The notes: generated from the sequence alone by a model not told the origin. A DNA stretch of 64,000 nt from Frondihabitans sp. Leaf304 (GCF_001423105.1 NZ_LMNV01000002.1:1470242-1534241); one strand, 5' to 3'; positions 9,409 through 18,039 are shown, counted from the first letter of the stretch. Made by a program: numbers and translations.

Positions 9409-9912
9409 CACGACGGTGGCGCCAGCCGCCACATCGTGTGTGACCACAGCACCCGCACCCACGCGGGCGTCGGCGCCGACGCTGATCGCCCCCAGCACGG
9501 CCGCCCCCGCGCCCACGATCACCCGGTCACCCAGCGTCGGGTGCCGTCGCGAGGCGGTGCCGGTGCCCCGGCCCCCGAGGGTCACGCCGTGATAGAGCAG
9601 CACGTCGTGGCCGACGACGGCTGTCTCGCCGATCACGACGCCCATGCCGTGGTCGATGAAGAGCCGGTCGCCGATCCGGGCGCCGGGGTGGATCTCGATG
9701 CCGGTCAGCGAGCGAGTCAGCTGCGACAGCAGGCGCGCGACGAACCGCGCGCCGACGAAGGGTCGGACGCGCCACAACCTGCTCGTAACTCGATAGGCCC
9801 AGACCGCATGAAGGCCGGAATAGAGCAGCACGATCTCGAACGAGCCGCGGGCGGCGGGATCACCCCGCCGAACCGCCGCGACATCGTCGCGCAGCCGCGC
9901 GACCAGACGCAC
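9385..9912 (-). CDS. cysE: Serine O-acetyltransferase
   Basis: A 175-residue short (EpsC-type) serine acetyltransferase. It has a helical N-terminus and left-handed beta-helix hexapeptide repeats from about residue 75. Key blocks are GIEIHPGARIGDRLFIDHG, VVIGETAVVG and the YHGVTLGG active region with conserved histidines. It acetylates L-serine with acetyl-CoA to give O-acetylserine, the substrate of CysK encoded four bases upstream in the same operon. The ATG is the first start after the cysK stop. Confidence 0.93.
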   Translation of the reverse strand: MRLVARLRDDVAAVRRGDPAARGSFEIVLLYSGLHAVWAYRVTSRLWRVRPFVGARFVARLLSQLTRSLTGIEIHPGARIGDRLFIDHGMGVVIGETAVVGHDVLLYHGVTLGGRGTGTASRRHPTLGDRVIVGAGAAVLGAISVGADARVGAGAVVTHDVAAGATVVGVPARPL

Positions 9913-9916
9913 CGCG

Positions 9917-10852
9917 CTAGTCCGAGAGGTCGCTGAACAACACTGTCGAGAGGTACCGCTCGCCGGTGTCGCAGACGATGGCGACGATCCGCTTGCCTGC
10001 CATGTCGGGGCGCTTGGCGATCTCGAGGGCCGCGTGCATGATCGCGCCGGACGAGATGCCGCTCAGGATGCCCTCCTGGGTGGCCAGGTCGCGGGCGACA
10101 CGAAGCGCGTCGTCGAGCTCGACGGGGAAGACCTCGTCGTACACGGATGTGTCGAGCACCTCGGGAACGAAGTTGGCACCGATGCCCGCGATCTTGTGCG
10201 GCCCGGCTTTGCCCTGCGAGAGGAGCGGCGAATCGGCCGGCTCGACCGCGACGATGCGGACGCCCGGCACCTTCTCTTTCAGCACCTGACCGACACCCGT
10301 GATGGTGCCGCCCGTGCCGACGCCGGCGATGAAGACGTCGACCCGGCCGTCGGTGTCGCGCAGGATTTCCTGTGCGGTCGTGGTGCGGTGGATCTCGGCG
10401 TTGGCAACGGTTTCGAACTGGTGGGCGAGAATGGCGCCCGGAGTCTCGGCCACGATCTGCTCGGCACGGTCGTGAGCACCGCGCATGCCCTCGCCGCCGG
10501 GTGTCAGCACGATCTCGGCACCGTAGGCGCGCATGAGCAATCGTCGCTCGACGCTCATCGTTTCGGGCATCGTCACGACGACGCGGTAACCGCGCGCGGC
10601 CCCGACGAGAGCGAGCGCGATGCCGGTGTTGCCGCTCGACCCCTCGACGATCGTGCCGCCGGGCTTCAGGTCGCCGGAGGCTTCGGCCGCGTCGACGATC
10701 GCGACGCCGAGGCGATCTTTGACGCTGCCGCCGGGGTTGTAGAACTCGAGCTTGCCGAGGATCTCGGGGCCGCCCGCTTCGCCCAGCTTGTTGATGCGCA
10801 CGAGAGGGGTGTTGCCGAACGCCTGGGTGATGTCGTCGTAGATGCCGGTCAT
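9917..10852 (-). CDS. cysK: O-acetylserine sulfhydrylase (cysteine synthase A)
   Basis: A 311-residue PLP enzyme. The cofactor lysine is Lys45 in YNPGGSVKDR, the substrate loop is GSSGNTGIAL and the phosphate cup is GTGGTITGVG. It makes L-cysteine from O-acetylserine and sulfide. The ATG at 10852 (MTGIYDDITQAFGNTPLVRI) matches the usual family start; the open frame extends upstream but without similarity. It forms a two-gene operon with cysE. Confidence 0.95.
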   Translation of the reverse strand: MTGIYDDITQAFGNTPLVRINKLGEAGGPEILGKLEFYNPGGSVKDRLGVAIVDAAEASGDLKPGGTIVEGSSGNTGIALALVGAARGYRVVVTMPETMSVERRLLMRAYGAEIVLTPGGEGMRGAHDRAEQIVAETPGAILAHQFETVANAEIHRTTTAQEILRDTDGRVDVFIAGVGTGGTITGVGQVLKEKVPGVRIVAVEPADSPLLSQGKAGPHKIAGIGANFVPEVLDTSVYDEVFPVELDDALRVARDLATQEGILSGISSGAIMHAALEIAKRPDMAGKRIVAIVCDTGERYLSTVLFSDLSD

Positions 10853-10914
10853 GCTCGGGTCTCGTTCCGTCGTCGGTACTGGGGACGCCTCGATTCTAGG
10901 CGCGCGCTCAATCC

Positions 10915-10945
10915 CCTCGGGACGATTTTCCACAGGTGCCCGAGG
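10915..10945 (-). terminator. Possible terminator hairpin
   Basis: A 7-bp perfect stem, CCTCGGG and CCCGAGG, encloses a loop of 17 bases just beyond the stop of the small membrane-protein gene on the minus strand and before the cysK promoter. There is no T-run. Confidence 0.35.
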
Positions 10946-10957
10946 CGACGAATCCGA

Positions 10958-11431
10958 TCAGAGGGTGGCGAGCGACGCGACCTGAATGTCGAGGTCGATA
11001 ATCAGCGAGAGCGTACGACCACCCTCATTGAGAGAACGGAATTCGTACTGCCGATCGCCGATCTCCTGCGGCTCCGACCAGGCGAGGGCGAGCCTGCTCC
11101 GATGATCGAGAGGGCTGTAGATGGCGAGCCAGCGGATGATCGCCGCTCGCTCCGCGCGGACGGTGCGGCTGTGGATGCTGCGACGGCGACTGATGATCGC
11201 GGCGATGACCGTGAAGGCGACACCGGCGACGATGGCGGCGATCTTGGCCGTTCCCTCGAGAGGCAGGAGTGCCGCGATCACGATGGACTGCGCGGCCGCG
11301 ATCAGAAGAGTGGAGTCGAGCACGGAATAACGGCGCATTGGCGTCCCGCGGCCGTCGCCCGCTTTGATGCGGGTGAACGGCAGCTCGATCTCGCGGAGCG
11401 CGTCGGCTCCGGCAGGATTGACAATGGTCAC
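10958..11431 (-). CDS. Hypothetical membrane protein with two transmembrane helices
   Basis: A 157-residue protein with a hydrophobic pair of helices (about 40-83: STLLIAAAQSIVIAALLPL then AAIVAGVAFTVIAAIIS) followed by a short basic loop and a soluble C-terminal half. The C-terminal half contains WSEPQEIGDRQYEFRS and reads like a small beta domain. I recognise no family. The start has an AGGGGAG site upstream. The region between this gene and the Nudix gene (about 140 bp) holds GC-rich inverted words and the divergent promoters. Confidence 0.7.
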   Translation of the reverse strand: MTIVNPAGADALREIELPFTRIKAGDGRGTPMRRYSVLDSTLLIAAAQSIVIAALLPLEGTAKIAAIVAGVAFTVIAAIISRRRSIHSRTVRAERAAIIRWLAIYSPLDHRSRLALAWSEPQEIGDRQYEFRSLNEGGRTLSLIIDLDIQVASLATL

Positions 11432-11570
11432 GTAGCAAACTCCCCTGGCCCGCCCGTCGGGCCCATATTTATGGTCCTCGCTCCAGCCGGTCGCGGGCAG
11501 TCCCCCTTCCGGGGCTTTGCGCCCCCAGTTCGCGGGTCGGCTCCCCCGGAGCGATTGCTAGCCTCGACGA

Positions 11571-12050
11571 ATGGCCATCCCCGACTTCGTCCTTGCCCTC
11601 CGCGAGAAGATCGGCACCGTCCCCCTCTGGATCTCGGGCGTCACCGCGGTCGTCGTCCGTGATTCAGGAGAGCGTCGCGATGTGCTCATGGTGCGGCGGG
11701 CCGACACGGGCGCCTGGACCCCGGTGACCGGCATCATCGACCCGGGCGAGCAGCCGGCGGTCGCCGCCGCACGCGAAGTCAAAGAAGAGGCCGATGTCGT
11801 GGCGGTGCCCGTGCGCTTCTCTCGGCTCGGCGTGACCGACGAGATCGTCTATGCCAACGGCGACCGAGCCCAGTACATCGACCACACGTTCCTCTTTGAG
11901 TACGTGTCGGGTGAGCCGTTTCCTGCCGATGGCGAGAACACCGAGGCCCGATGGTTCCCGGCCGACGAACTTCCTGAGATGTCGCCAGATATGGCGGAGC
12001 GCGTCGACGCCGCCCTCAGCGGTGAACGTGAGGCCCGCTTCGACTCCTGA
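11571..12050 (+). CDS. Nudix hydrolase
   Basis: A 159-residue Nudix protein. The Nudix box spans about residues 57-79 (GIIDPGEQPAVAAAREVKEE), with the catalytic REVKEE helix intact; the usual glycine three residues later is Asp (EEADV). Homologues hydrolyse nucleoside diphosphates linked to another moiety; the substrate is not predictable. The first ATG is used. It converges with the DinB-like gene, with only eight bases between the stops. Confidence 0.88.
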   Translation: MAIPDFVLALREKIGTVPLWISGVTAVVVRDSGERRDVLMVRRADTGAWTPVTGIIDPGEQPAVAAAREVKEEADVVAVPVRFSRLGVTDEIVYANGDRAQYIDHTFLFEYVSGEPFPADGENTEARWFPADELPEMSPDMAERVDAALSGEREARFDS

Positions 12051-12058
12051 ACGCCCCG

Positions 12059-12577
12059 TCAGCCGACGACGTCGTGCAGGTGGTGGATGGGGTCGTGCAC
12101 GAAGTAGGTAGCCAGGCTCTCGACGGTGAATGCGCTGCCGTCGGAGCGGAAGCCGGTGCGGCCGAGCGATCCGGCGGGCACCGTGTCGAACGACCGGGCG
12201 ACCGCCTCTGCGGCCGCAGTCAGTTCGCTCGCGACCACCGTCGGATCCTGCGCTCCGTAGTCGTCGGCGACGGCCGTCGCGTCTTGGTCCCAGTTCGCGA
12301 AGGTCGGGCCGTCTTCGGTCAGCATGAGAGCGAGGCGTTCGTCGAAGATACGGAACACGTCGCGCACGTGAGCCGCGTATTCGAGGGGCGACCAGGTGCT
12401 GTCGTCCGGTCGGAGTGCCGCGTCGGGTGAGGCGAGCGGCAAGGCCCACGCTGCAGCATTGCGGCGCACGAGGCCCGGAACGTCGGCGAAGGCGACCGTC
12501 GCGGCGTCGAATCCGCAGTCGGTGCAGGGCTCGTCGAGCACCCAGGTCCAGTTCTTGGTGTCGGGAACGATCGGCAT
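12059..12577 (-). CDS. DinB-superfamily protein
   Basis: A 172-residue protein with the four-helix DinB fold. WSPLEYAAHVRDVFRIFDERL supplies the first metal-site histidine, and HDPIHHLHDV at the C-terminus supplies the others. An N-terminal CTDCGFD pair of cysteines is unusual for the core fold but common in actinobacterial members of the group. Such proteins are often thiol-dependent (mycothiol) transferases or isomerases. The substrate is unknown. Confidence 0.75.
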   Translation of the reverse strand: MPIVPDTKNWTWVLDEPCTDCGFDAATVAFADVPGLVRRNAAAWALPLASPDAALRPDDSTWSPLEYAAHVRDVFRIFDERLALMLTEDGPTFANWDQDATAVADDYGAQDPTVVASELTAAAEAVARSFDTVPAGSLGRTGFRSDGSAFTVESLATYFVHDPIHHLHDVVG

Positions 12578-12693
12578 GCCCCCAGGCTAGAGAGCCGAGG
12601 ATCCCACGCGAAGACGGAGGACTGCCAGTCACCGTTCCACAAGTGCCACCCCTTCACCCGGCGATCGTCGGCGGTGGGCACTAGGTTCGAAGG

Positions 12694-13311
12694 GTGGTGA
12701 TTTCCAAGTCGAAGCGTGCCGCACTCGCGGCGGAAACCGTCGATCCGAAAGAGGTCGAGGGGGCCGTCAGCGACGGCCTGCTGATCGCGAAGTCGGCGGC
12801 GACGATCGGCGTCGCCAACCGGATCATCATTCGGGCGCTTCGCGAGCAGAAGTCGTTCGACCGCGACGACACCGCAGAGGCCGTGGGTGACGAGCTCCGC
12901 CGTCTCGCCGCCGAGCAGCGCGACCTCGCGACCCGAATGGTCGATGCGCGCACGAAGGCGTTGAAGTCGAAGGGTCGATCGCGGCACCAGTTCGACTACC
13001 GGGCCGACGACAACTCGGCCCTCGCCGCCCGCGAGACGATCTACACGACCATCGCAGCCCGCCTCGAGGAGCGCTCTCACGACGACGCCCTCATCGCCGA
13101 GATCGTGATGTCGGCTCGCGACCGCGCCTGGAACGACGTCGGCGGCGCCATCATGAGTCACGTGAACGCGGTGGTCGTGCCCGATACCGCCTATGGCGCT
13201 CAGCGCGAGGCTCGGCTGAAAGAGCTGCTCGACGTCGACCTGGCACAACTCGCCTCCTCGCGTCGCTCGCGGCCTGCCCGCAAGAATTCATCCGAGACTC
13301 CTGGCGAATAG
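12694..13311 (+). CDS. Hypothetical protein, mostly helical
   Basis: A 205-residue soluble protein, highly charged and predicted largely helical (LRRLAAEQRDLATRMVDARTKAL). It has a basic C-terminal tail (SSRRSRPARKNSSE). There is no signal peptide, membrane segment or recognised catalytic motif. Two adjacent GTG codons could be the start; the first is used. I do not recognise a family with confidence, and the neighbours give no clue. Confidence 0.65.
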   Translation: MVISKSKRAALAAETVDPKEVEGAVSDGLLIAKSAATIGVANRIIIRALREQKSFDRDDTAEAVGDELRRLAAEQRDLATRMVDARTKALKSKGRSRHQFDYRADDNSALAARETIYTTIAARLEERSHDDALIAEIVMSARDRAWNDVGGAIMSHVNAVVVPDTAYGAQREARLKELLDVDLAQLASSRRSRPARKNSSETPGE

Positions 13312-13445
13312 TCGTTCGGGCGGGAATGATTGCAGTGGGTGCACGATTGCATCCCCAGTGTCGGTGGCTCTTTTTAGGCTGACCTCAGCACACCGCGTCC
13401 AATGACGAACGCCCACCTCCTCCCGTCTCGATCGTCAGGACAGCC

Positions 13446-14978
13446 ATGACCACCACCACATCTACGCCTACGGGGTCCGTCGCCACGACGCGTACTCCGG
13501 GTGGCGCCGTCCGCGACCATAAGTGGCTGATCCTGACCGTCGTCGGGCTCGCCCAGCTCATGGTGGTGCTCGACGCCACCATCGTAAACATCGCCCTGCC
13601 GTCCGCGCAGAGCGCCCTCGGGTTCACCAACGACAACCGCCAGTGGGTCGTGACCGCGTACTCGCTGGCCTTCGGCAGTCTCCTGCTCCTCGGCGGCCGC
13701 CTCTCCGACATCTTCGGCCGCAAGACGACCTTCATCATCGGCCTCATCGGCTTCGCCGTCGCCTCCGTGCTCGGTGGCGCAGCCGAGTCGTTCGGCTGGC
13801 TCGTCGCAGCCCGGGCGCTGCAGGGCGTCTTCGGTGCGCTGCTGGCGCCGTCGGCCCTCGGCATCATGACCACGACGTTCTCCAACCCGAAGGAGCGCGC
13901 CAAGGCGTTCGCCATCTTCGGCGCCATCGCCGGTTCTGGGGCGGCAGTCGGTCTGCTCCTCGGCGGTGTGCTCACCGAGTACACCTCGTGGCGGTTCTGC
14001 CTCTTCGTCAACGTCATCTTCGCCGCGGTCGCTCTCGTGGGCGCCGTCGCGTTCCTGAAGAAGCGCGGCACGACCGACCAGAAGCACTACGTCGACGTGC
14101 CCGGCGTCATCACCGTGACCCTCGGCCTCGTCGGAATCGTCTACGGCTTCTCGAACGCCGAGACGAACTCGTGGAGCGACCCGATCACGATCATCTGCCT
14201 CGCCGGCGGCGTCGTCCTCCTGGCCGCGTTCGTTCTGATCCAGTCGCGTGTCAAGCACCCGCTGCTGCCTCTCCGCGTCATCCTGAACCGCGACCGCGGC
14301 GGCTCGTACCTCGTCATCGGCCTGGCCGGAATCGGCATGTTCGCCGTGTTCCTGTTCCTGACGTACTACCTCGAGCTCACCCTCGGCTTCTCGTCGCTGA
14401 AGACCGGCGTCGCCTTCCTGCCGATGCCGCTCTCGATCATGCTCAGCGCCACCGTCTTCGGTAGCCGCCTGCTGCCGCGAGTCGGGCCGCGTCTGCTCAT
14501 CTTCGTCGGCGGTCTGCTGGGCGCTGCGGGCCTCGCTCTCCTCAGCCGCATCGGTCTGGACACGAGCTACGCCAGCACGGTGCTGCCCGGTCTGATCGTC
14601 ATGGGTCTCGGCATGGGCCTCATCTTCTCGTCGGCCATGAACACAGCGACCTCCGGCGTGGGCCGCGAAGACGCTGGCGTGGCCTCGGCGACGGTCAACA
14701 CGATGCAGCAGATCGGCGGCTCGATCGGCACCGCGTTGCTCTCCACGCTCAGCGCTGGTGCGGTCACCCGGTACCTCAACGCGAACGGCACCTCGAAGAT
14801 CGACCAGGCCAACGCCGTGCTCTCCGGCTACCACCTGTCGTTCTGGGTCTCGACCGGCGTGTTCGTGATCATCGCGATCATCGGTGGCACCGTGCTGCAG
14901 AAGCACTCCGTGCGCCAGGCCCAGATCGCGGCCGCGGGCACTCCGTCGCACAGCGACGTTCCGGTGGCGGCGCACTAG
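13446..14978 (+). CDS. DHA2-family (EmrB/QacA) drug:H+ antiporter
   Basis: A 510-residue major facilitator with 14 predicted transmembrane helices. The N-terminal half carries the DHA2 motif MVVLDATIVNIALPSAQ and motif A as GGRLSDIFGRK; motif C appears as GAIAGSGAAVGLLLGG. It exports hydrophobic drugs or cationic compounds using the proton gradient. No repressor gene is adjacent. A GC-rich hairpin with a T-run follows its stop. Confidence 0.9.
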   Translation: MTTTTSTPTGSVATTRTPGGAVRDHKWLILTVVGLAQLMVVLDATIVNIALPSAQSALGFTNDNRQWVVTAYSLAFGSLLLLGGRLSDIFGRKTTFIIGLIGFAVASVLGGAAESFGWLVAARALQGVFGALLAPSALGIMTTTFSNPKERAKAFAIFGAIAGSGAAVGLLLGGVLTEYTSWRFCLFVNVIFAAVALVGAVAFLKKRGTTDQKHYVDVPGVITVTLGLVGIVYGFSNAETNSWSDPITIICLAGGVVLLAAFVLIQSRVKHPLLPLRVILNRDRGGSYLVIGLAGIGMFAVFLFLTYYLELTLGFSSLKTGVAFLPMPLSIMLSATVFGSRLLPRVGPRLLIFVGGLLGAAGLALLSRIGLDTSYASTVLPGLIVMGLGMGLIFSSAMNTATSGVGREDAGVASATVNTMQQIGGSIGTALLSTLSAGAVTRYLNANGTSKIDQANAVLSGYHLSFWVSTGVFVIIAIIGGTVLQKHSVRQAQIAAAGTPSHSDVPVAAH

Positions 14979-14995
14979 CGTTCGCGCCAGCACCC

Positions 14996-15028
14996 AAGGG
15001 GCTCTCCGCCGGTGGCGGGGGCCCTTTT
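14996..15028 (+). terminator. Rho-independent terminator of the DHA2 exporter
   Basis: Outer arms AAGGG/CCCTT and inner arms CTCCGCC/GGCGGGG close over a GGT loop, followed by TTTTGTGTG. It lies 18 bases after the exporter stop. Confidence 0.75.
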
Positions 15029-15201
15029 GTGTGTGCGGGTGGGGGTGTGGGTGCGTGCGTGGTGAGCGGGCGGGAGCGGGCGGGCGGTGTGCGGGCGCGA
15101 GCGGGCGGGCGGGCGGGTGCGAGCGGGCGGGTTCTGCGTGTGTGCGTGCATGCGTGCGCGCGCGGGCGGGCGGGTGCGTGCGGGTGCGTGCGCACGCGCA
15201 G
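15029..15201. other. G-rich non-coding tract with G-quadruplex motifs
   Basis: About 170 bases of almost pure GGGCGGG/GTGCG low-complexity sequence. Two perfect four-run quadruplex motifs are visible on the plus strand, at 15068-15084 (G3-C-G3-AGC-G3-C-G3) and 15103-15117 (G3 runs separated by single C). All reading frames are open simply because the tract lacks A and T; I see no gene. Confidence 0.7.
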
Positions 15202-15862
15202 AACAGGAAACGAGGCGCGGCCAGGCGGCAGCAGGCGGCGCCCACGCACGGCTGGGCCTGAATGCCTGAAACGTGCACCCCGCAGTGGCCCTGGTCGCCC
15301 ACGTGACGCGCGCAGGATCCTGCGCAACCCCGCTCGCACAACAGGAAACGAGGCGCGGTGACGCGGCAGCAGGCGGCGCCCACGCACGGCTGGGCCTGAA
15401 CACCTGAAACGTGCACGCGGCCGGGATCTTGGTCGCGCGGGTGAGGCGTGCAGGATCCTGCGGCTCCCCGCTCTCAGAACAGGAAACGAGGCGCGGCGAC
15501 GCGCAGGCAGGCGGCGCCCACGCACGGCCGGGCCTGAATACCTGAAACGTGCGCGCTTCTTCTGCATGAGCGTGTGATGCGCGCAGAACAGGAAACGAGG
15601 CGCAGCGACGCGGTAGCAGGCGGCACCCACGCACGGCCGGGCCTGAATGCCTGAAACGTGCACCCCGCAGTGGCCCGGGTCGCCCACGTGACGCGCGCAG
15701 GATCCTGCGCAACCCCGCTCGCACAACAGGAAACGAAGCGCGGCGACGCGGCAGCAGGCGGCGCCCACGCACGGACGGGCCTGAATGCCTGAAACGTGCA
15801 GCCCGCAGCGGCCCTGGTCGCCCACGTGACGCGCGCAGGATCCTGCACGCCCCGCTCCCCCG
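15202..15862. repeat. Tandem array of 138-bp units (five copies)
   Basis: Five direct repeats begin at 15202, 15340, 15478, 15587 and 15725, each opening AACAGGAAACGA(G/A)GCGCGG. The period is 138 bases except for the third copy, which is 109. In each unit the first ~75 bases run from AACAGGAAACG to GCCTGAAACGTGC (ACCTGAAACG in two units). The remaining ~63 bases contain TCGCCCACGTGACGCGCGCAGGATCCTGCGC in most copies. The copies differ by scattered substitutions. Frames are open on both strands only through base composition; I regard the array as non-coding. Confidence 0.85.
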
Positions 15863-15870
15863 GCCCATGC

Positions 15871-15950
15871 GCGCAACTCAGGCATGCAGTCCCCAGGCGG
15901 CGGCGCCGCGCCACCTCCACGCATGCGGCGCACCCACATGCCTGAAAACC
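15871..15950. repeat. Dispersed element adjoining the array, copy G (CAGGMA family)
   Basis: A diverged single unit directly after the tandem array. It opens GCGCAACTCAGGCATGC and closes CACATGCCTGAAAACC, so the ends are TCAGGCATG / CATGCCTGA, a perfect 9-bp inverted repeat. It links the array units to the single-copy elements elsewhere. Confidence 0.6.
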
Positions 15951-16015
15951 GCGTACGCAAAAGCCCCGCCGCCCGAGCAGGAAGCTCGAGCGGCGGGGCA
16001 GTGGTGCGCTACGGG

Positions 16016-17863
16016 CTACGCCTGGGGCGACCCGGAAGCAGCCGACGTGACCGGGCTCTCAGCGGACTCGGGCGCGGCAGCGGGTGCCGGAGCACCAGCA
16101 CCTGCGTTCGCGCCAGCACCAGCGGGCACGTGCTGAGATGCGACCTCGACACCGTGGAAGGTGCGCAGGATCTCGAGCGTGTCTTCGATCTCGGCGTCGC
16201 GAGCATCGTCGGACCAGCCGAGCGACGTCTGCAGGATCCCGGCGAGCTCGGAGAGGAGCTCGATCGTGACACCGCCGACGAAGGCGAGGTTGGTGCGGCG
16301 AAGGACGACGTCGATGAGGTGCACAGCGTCTTCGTTCTCGGCGAAGTAGGCGATCTCGGCAGCCGTGAACTGGTTGTCGGAGGCGAGCGGCTCGGACGGC
16401 TGGTCGAGGAGCGTCTCGATGACGTCTTCGGCACGGGTGCCGTAGCGCGTCAGGAGGCGGTCGACCTGGTCGCGGTCGAGGCCGCCCTGGTGATCGGTGA
16501 TCCAGCGGGCGCGGTCGCCGGGCAGCGTCGGGAAGCCCTTGCCACCGCCGATCGCCATGCCGGTCGTGTCGACCGTGCGTCCGACGCCGAGGCGCGTCGT
16601 GGCCTCGGTCGAGAGGTGCGCGGAGAGGGCACGGAAGGTGGTCCACTTACCGCCGACGAGCGAGAGCACCTTCGTCTTGGGAAGCGACGCGACCTCGGTC
16701 TCGACGATGCGGTAGTCGCGGGAGACGAATCCGGCGGCGAGGTCGTCGTGCTTCGGAAGCGGACGCACGCCCGAGTAGCGGTAGACGATGTCGTCGCGCG
16801 TGATCGAGATGGTCGGGAACACGTGCTTGACGAGGTCGAAGAAGTAGTCGACCTCCTCCTCGGTGCAGATCGCCGGCTCGTTCATGTCGGCTTCGAGGTC
16901 GGTGGTACCGATCAGAACGCGGCCCTTAAGCGGGTAGATCAGAACGATCCGGCCGTCGTTGTTCTCGAAGAACAGCTCGCGACCGTTCGTGGCCTTGAGC
17001 AGAGCGGGGTGGTCGACGACGATGTGCGAGCCCTTGGTGCCGCCCATGAACTGCGACTCGGCGCCGAAGACCTTGTTGGTGAGATCGGTCCAGGGGCCGG
17101 AGGCGTTGATGACCACGGGTGCGGTGATCGTGAACTCGTCGCCGGTGACGACGTCGCGAACGAGCACGCCGCCATCCTGAGCACCGACCGCCTCGAGGTA
17201 GTTCGCGCTGCGGGCCTTGGAGCCGGCGGCACCGCGGTTGCCCGCGGCGATTCCATCTTTCAGGACGTCGAGGGCGAGACGCTCGGGCTCGTGGACCGAC
17301 GCGTCGTAGTAGGTGCCGGTGTACTTGAGGTTCTTGTTCAGAGCAGGCATGTCGCGGAGCGCGGCCGACTTCGTCAGGAACTTGTGACGGGGAACAGTGC
17401 CACCGTCGCGCGAGAAGGAGTCATACAGGGTCATGCCGACCTTGATCAGCACGGCGCCGCGCTCCTTGGTGGAGCGCTGCTTGTGCGTGAGCATGCGCAG
17501 CGGCGCGTTCATCAGGCCGGAGAACGTCGAGAAGATCGGCATCGTGGTCTGAAGCGGCTTGACGTAATGGGGGGCGATCTTCAGGAGGCCGTTGCGCTCC
17601 TCGACCGACTCACGCACGAGACGGAACTCACCGTTCTCGAGGTAGCGGATACCACCGTGGATCATGTGGCTCGACGCAGCCGAAGCTCCGGAGCCGTAGT
17701 CGTTGCGCTCGACGAGCACGACGTCGACGCCCTGCAGCGCCAGGTCGCGGAACGTCGCGATTCCGTTGATGCCTCCACCGATGATCAGGACCTGCGCCGT
17801 GGGGCGCTCCTTGATCCGGGACACGTTGGCGCGGATGTCGTCTGTCTTCTTCGACTTCGTCAC
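16016..17863 (-). CDS. glpD: Aerobic glycerol-3-phosphate dehydrogenase
   Basis: A 615-residue FAD enzyme that oxidises glycerol-3-phosphate to dihydroxyacetone phosphate at the membrane. The Rossmann motif is VLIIGGGINGIATFRDLALQG. Further family blocks are SSHMIHGGIRYLENGEF, GAPKGSH-like GGTKGSHIVVDHP, and RYSGVRPL; the C-terminal DAO_C domain follows. The last ~35 residues are an Ala/Pro/Gly low-complexity tail. The GTG at 17863 is chosen because a frame upstream shows no similarity and GAAAG lies at the right distance. It is divergent from a SorC regulator that probably controls it. Confidence 0.93.
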   Translation of the reverse strand: MTKSKKTDDIRANVSRIKERPTAQVLIIGGGINGIATFRDLALQGVDVVLVERNDYGSGASAASSHMIHGGIRYLENGEFRLVRESVEERNGLLKIAPHYVKPLQTTMPIFSTFSGLMNAPLRMLTHKQRSTKERGAVLIKVGMTLYDSFSRDGGTVPRHKFLTKSAALRDMPALNKNLKYTGTYYDASVHEPERLALDVLKDGIAAGNRGAAGSKARSANYLEAVGAQDGGVLVRDVVTGDEFTITAPVVINASGPWTDLTNKVFGAESQFMGGTKGSHIVVDHPALLKATNGRELFFENNDGRIVLIYPLKGRVLIGTTDLEADMNEPAICTEEEVDYFFDLVKHVFPTISITRDDIVYRYSGVRPLPKHDDLAAGFVSRDYRIVETEVASLPKTKVLSLVGGKWTTFRALSAHLSTEATTRLGVGRTVDTTGMAIGGGKGFPTLPGDRARWITDHQGGLDRDQVDRLLTRYGTRAEDVIETLLDQPSEPLASDNQFTAAEIAYFAENEDAVHLIDVVLRRTNLAFVGGVTIELLSELAGILQTSLGWSDDARDAEIEDTLEILRTFHGVEVASQHVPAGAGANAGAGAPAPAAAPESAESPVTSAASGSPQA

Positions 17864-18009
17864 TGGCTTGTCACTTTCGCTGCTATGAGTGCTTCGGCGC
17901 CGTGGCGTCGGTGCTACTCGTCGTGGTGTCGGATCGCGATCGATCGGAATGGTGCATCGATCGCCGACTCCTCCATACTTAACTCGTGTGAGCAGGCGGT
18001 CAACCCCTG

Positions 18010-18023
18010 TGCACATACGTGCA
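18010..18023. promoter_or_regulatory. Inverted repeat in the glpD-regulator divergent region
   Basis: TGCAC-ATAC-GTGCA is a perfect 5-bp inverted repeat with a 4-base spacer, 17 bases before the regulator start. Further upstream, around 17933-17965, lie overlapping GATCG palindromes. Either could be the operator of the SorC-type protein. Confidence 0.4.
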
Positions 18024-18039
18024 TAGAGAGGCCCGAACC

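Noticed and set aside
12590-12625. A possible further dispersed element (GAGGATCCCACGCG, as in copy B)
   Set aside because: Only about 14 bases match copy B and no inward-facing ends could be found. It may be a remnant.
13374-15416. A 680-codon open frame on the minus strand across the DHA2 exporter and array
   Set aside because: Its translation is Arg/His/Glu-rich low-complexity sequence antisense to a clear transporter. High-GC genes routinely leave the opposite frame open.
15202-15862. CRISPR array
   Set aside because: Units are 138 bp with diverged repeats. There is no short constant repeat with unique 30-40 bp spacers, and no cas genes are near.
14878-15960. Long minus-strand frames through the tandem array, with repeated segments such as RASFPVLRA
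   Set aside because: All frames are open because the repeats lack A and T. The 138-bp period keeps any frame repeating, and the 109-bp unit shifts it. No start signal or known domain is present.
16016-16130. Frameshift or truncation at the glpD C-terminus
   Set aside because: The Ala/Pro/Gly tail stays in frame to a normal stop. Low-complexity tails are common in this genome (also in the mutase gene).
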